Shown here: in pieces, positions 63,841-64,000 of the stretch
Layout: each line of letters opens with the position of its first letter
How positions within the stretch are numbered: position 1 is the stretch's first letter
Assembly (NCBI RefSeq): GCF_003384725.1
Contig: NZ_QNVV01000012.1
Location: 62,001-126,000 of the forward strand
Direction of reading: 5' to 3'
Length of the DNA stretch: 64,000 bases
Origin: Chryseobacterium pennipullorum
GTDB lineage: Bacteria; Bacteroidota; Bacteroidia; Flavobacteriales; Weeksellaceae
The notes under the pieces: model-generated
Told to the model about the DNA's origin: nothing
Databases searched by the model: none
Seen by the model: the letters and a program-made list of their open reading frames with translations, nothing else
Program-made: the position numbers and the translations under genes

Positions 63841-64000
63841 GTGTTATTTATAATTAGTCCAAATATAAATAAATAATTTACAAATGATTTAAAAATAAAA
63901 TATGATTTATGTCGTGGATAGTATTTTCCAGGTTTATGAGGTGGAATTCTACGATAAATACGGACTTTATTGTTTTTAGAATCATTGATTTGGGTGTTTG
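63841..64000. other. Upstream region of the receptor gene, open frame to the window edge
   Basis: This 160-bp stretch reaches the window edge. On the minus strand one frame stays open from 64000 to a TGA at 63837 that overlaps the receptor ATG (RIYRRIPPHKPGKYYPRH is its best-looking part). It could be the 3' end of another gene, or the AT-rich regulatory region of the cluster. I cannot decide from the sequence. No clear Fur-like palindrome is visible. Confidence 0.3.
63860..63867 (-). promoter_or_regulatory. Possible Bacteroidota -7 promoter element of the biosynthetic operon
   Basis: On the minus strand TATATTTG fits the TAnnTTTG consensus, about 20 bp ahead of the receptor ATG. An upstream TTG is only 13 bp away, closer than the usual spacing, so this is weak evidence. 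Confidence 0.25.

Noticed and set aside
63837..64000. 3' end of a gene upstream of the receptor
   Set aside because: The frame is open only to the window edge, and its last part is AT-rich and reads poorly. Not called as a gene.
1..64000. CRISPR array, tRNA, rRNA or insertion sequence
   Set aside because: No regularly spaced repeats, cloverleaf, ribosomal core sequence or transposase motif was recognised.

Overview
The window looks like chromosome of a Bacteroidota bacterium of the Flavobacteriia/Weeksellaceae type (Chryseobacterium or a near relative). The reasons are a SusC/RagA-type receptor, many TonB-dependent receptors, Bacteroidota lipoprotein signals, AT-rich spacers with little Shine-Dalgarno signal, and REP-like intergenic hairpins. 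No rRNA, tRNA, CRISPR array or transposase was recognised.

Left part (1-21.5 kb) is ordinary chromosome. It holds the start of a SusC-like receptor gene cut by the window edge, a spacer with a repeated 71-bp sequence, a three-gene RND efflux operon, an NmrA-type oxidoreductase with an AraC regulator, a secreted adenosine deaminase, and a TonB siderophore receptor operon with an ABC-2 type transporter. An OmpA-like lipoprotein gene follows a decayed partial copy of itself. A frameshifted 3' remnant of an Old Yellow Enzyme gene lies between two REP-like hairpins.

Middle part (22-28.2 kb) is a strikingly AT-rich, translationally coupled operon: HsdM, HsdS with a long extra C-terminal region, an AAA/ABC-type ATPase and an HNH nuclease. 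No HsdR is present, so a type I modification pair seems to be joined to a Septu-like ATPase/HNH effector pair. This is a candidate unusual defence system.

Right part (28.7-63.9 kb) is one minus-strand gene run of about 35 kb for a lipid-primed, polythiazol(in)e PKS-NRPS product, most likely a metallophore. In transcription order it encodes a TonB receptor, a DUF4374/XusB-like surface lipoprotein, a DoxX-like protein, a flavin monooxygenase, a FAAL-acyl-CoA dehydrogenase-ACP fusion, two PKS proteins without a working acyltransferase (KS-dead AT-DH-KR-ACP, then KS alone), an NRPS (ACP-Cy-A-PCP-oxidase-dock-Cy), a type II thioesterase, an NRPS (vestigial Cy lobe-A-MT/E-like-PCP), two different reductases (saccharopine-dehydrogenase-like and thiazolinyl-imide-reductase-like), a terminal NRPS (dock-Cy-A-PCP-TE), a HAD hydrolase and a PPTase. 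Two of the three A domains carry the cysteine code DLYNLSLIWK and the third is a close variant, so three cysteines should be cyclised. The predicted product is a fatty-acyl/polyketide chain on one thiazole and two thiazoline/thiazolidine rings. No salicylate gene is present, which separates it from pyochelin and yersiniabactin.
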